DNA of 64,000 bases from Bacteroidales bacterium (GTDB lineage: Bacteria; Bacteroidota; Bacteroidia; Bacteroidales; Bacteroidaceae). The notes under the pieces are model-generated. The model was not told where the DNA came from. It saw only the letters and a list, made by a program, of their open reading frames with translations, and ran no database searches. A program made the translations under genes and the position numbers. The stretch covers positions 33,419 through 97,418 of the forward strand of contig JALEZQ010000064.1 of the NCBI GenBank assembly GCA_022772475.1, given 5' to 3'. The stretch's first letter is position 1. The number at the start of each line of letters is the position of its first letter. Below are positions 63,599-64,000 of the stretch, in pieces.

Positions 63599-64000
63599 TT
63601 ATGCCACGGCAACAAACTCGTTATTGTCCACCGTGGCAAAATCCACCACGCGGGCCCGCACCTGCTCCGTCTCGCCATTGGACTTCAGGCGTGTCACCGG
63701 CACGCCATCTCGCAGATACCCATACTTCTCCTCATTGATCTGCATGAGTGTCTGCGAGCTCATATAGCCTGTCATGCGCTCTATGGCCTCTGCCAGCTGT
63801 TTGTCTGTCATCCATGCGTTGAGGCGTTTCAGTGCCAGCCGCAGGTGGCGGGTCAGCACCACGTCATGTTGGCTCTTTCGCCCGAGCGTCCCATGTTCGC
63901 CGAGCACCTCGCTGTCGAAGGCATACACCGACTTCCAGCCGAGCTCCTTCTCCAGGAGCTCAGCCGTCGATTGCTGTATCAGCAGGTCTTCGCTATAGTC
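63599..64000 (-). pseudogene. hsdR: Truncated type I restriction subunit HsdR, N-terminal fragment (partial at window edge)
   Basis: The frame is open from the right edge (64000) leftwards to a stop at 63599, giving 133 residues: DYSEDLLIQQSTAELLEKEL, then a piece with LGRKSQHDVVLTRHLRLALKRL and ending with VDNNEFVAVA. HsdR proteins have this N-terminus and run on for many hundreds of residues with a nuclease and helicase core. Here the frame ends at the point where the conserved NEFVAV would normally lead into the nuclease domain. Only the end is visible, and the true start lies outside. It is therefore a truncated, probably non-functional copy next to the palindromic element. Confidence 0.75.

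Noticed and set aside
1-64000. tRNA and rRNA genes
   Set aside because: I looked for cloverleaf arms and conserved rRNA words and found none that I could support.

Overview
The window looks like a chromosome segment of a high-GC Bacteroidales bacterium, probably Prevotellaceae-like. The reasons are: Bacteroidota-type promoter boxes (TAnnTTTG) in front of many genes; little sign of Shine-Dalgarno sites; a single-chain hybrid two-component regulator; a kor 2-oxoacid:ferredoxin oxidoreductase operon; a XusABC-type siderophore locus; a Bacteroidota-style dipeptidyl peptidase III (HECLGH) and AsnA. I found no tRNA or rRNA gene, no complete insertion sequence and no CRISPR array.

Left arm (about 1-8.6 kb) is visibly AT-richer than the rest and reads as accessory DNA. 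It holds a 3' gene fragment, a leftward three-gene operon (winged-helix AbiEi-like protein, AbiEii-like nucleotidyltransferase, calcineurin-type phosphoesterase), a probable structured leader RNA, and the most notable system in the window. That system is a Cys-rich peptide with a twin-arginine signal and a perfect CXXX repeat (14 Cys, one every fourth residue), followed by a radical SAM/SPASM maturase, a SPASM-only partner, a small modification-system protein, and its own TatA and TatC. It looks like a peptide-modification and Tat-export cassette.

Core region (8.7-25 kb): a lipoprotein, a beta-rich cell-envelope protein, a UPF1/DNA2-like helicase, a TlpA-like thioredoxin, a secreted nuclease, IspH, Cmk, a large amidase-like multidomain protein, an acyltransferase, and the korDABC operon with a TPR protein and a Pro-rich membrane protein. 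25.9-30.4 kb is a leftward xusABC-like iron/siderophore operon (TonB receptor, DUF4374 lipoprotein, PepSY membrane protein). It is divergent from an unusual ScdA_N-hemerythrin-LuxR regulator. 32-38.3 kb is the branched-chain amino-acid operon ilvD-ilvB-ilvN-(acyl-ACP thioesterase)-ilvC behind a promoter and a terminator-like leader hairpin. 38.5-53.7 kb contains a histidine phosphatase, a secreted beta-helix protein, a Cu/Zn-type permease with a fused HMA domain, an HD hydrolase, uridine kinase, DPP III, an MBL hydrolase, RsmG, a nitrilase, a YgiQ radical SAM protein and AsnA. 53.8-63.5 kb is a compact fructan-utilisation locus: a sugar-binding-protein-type hybrid two-component regulator divergent from a TonB-dependent receptor, a GH32 fructanase lipoprotein, an MFS sugar permease and a PfkB fructokinase. 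The right edge is a truncated hsdR fragment.

Three copies of a ~395-bp intergenic repeat bounded by TTGCACAC lie at 9.8, 25.4 and 44.0 kb. A palindromic element occurs at both ends of the window (3.8 and 63.5 kb). A 22-bp palindromic tandem array follows the hemerythrin regulator.
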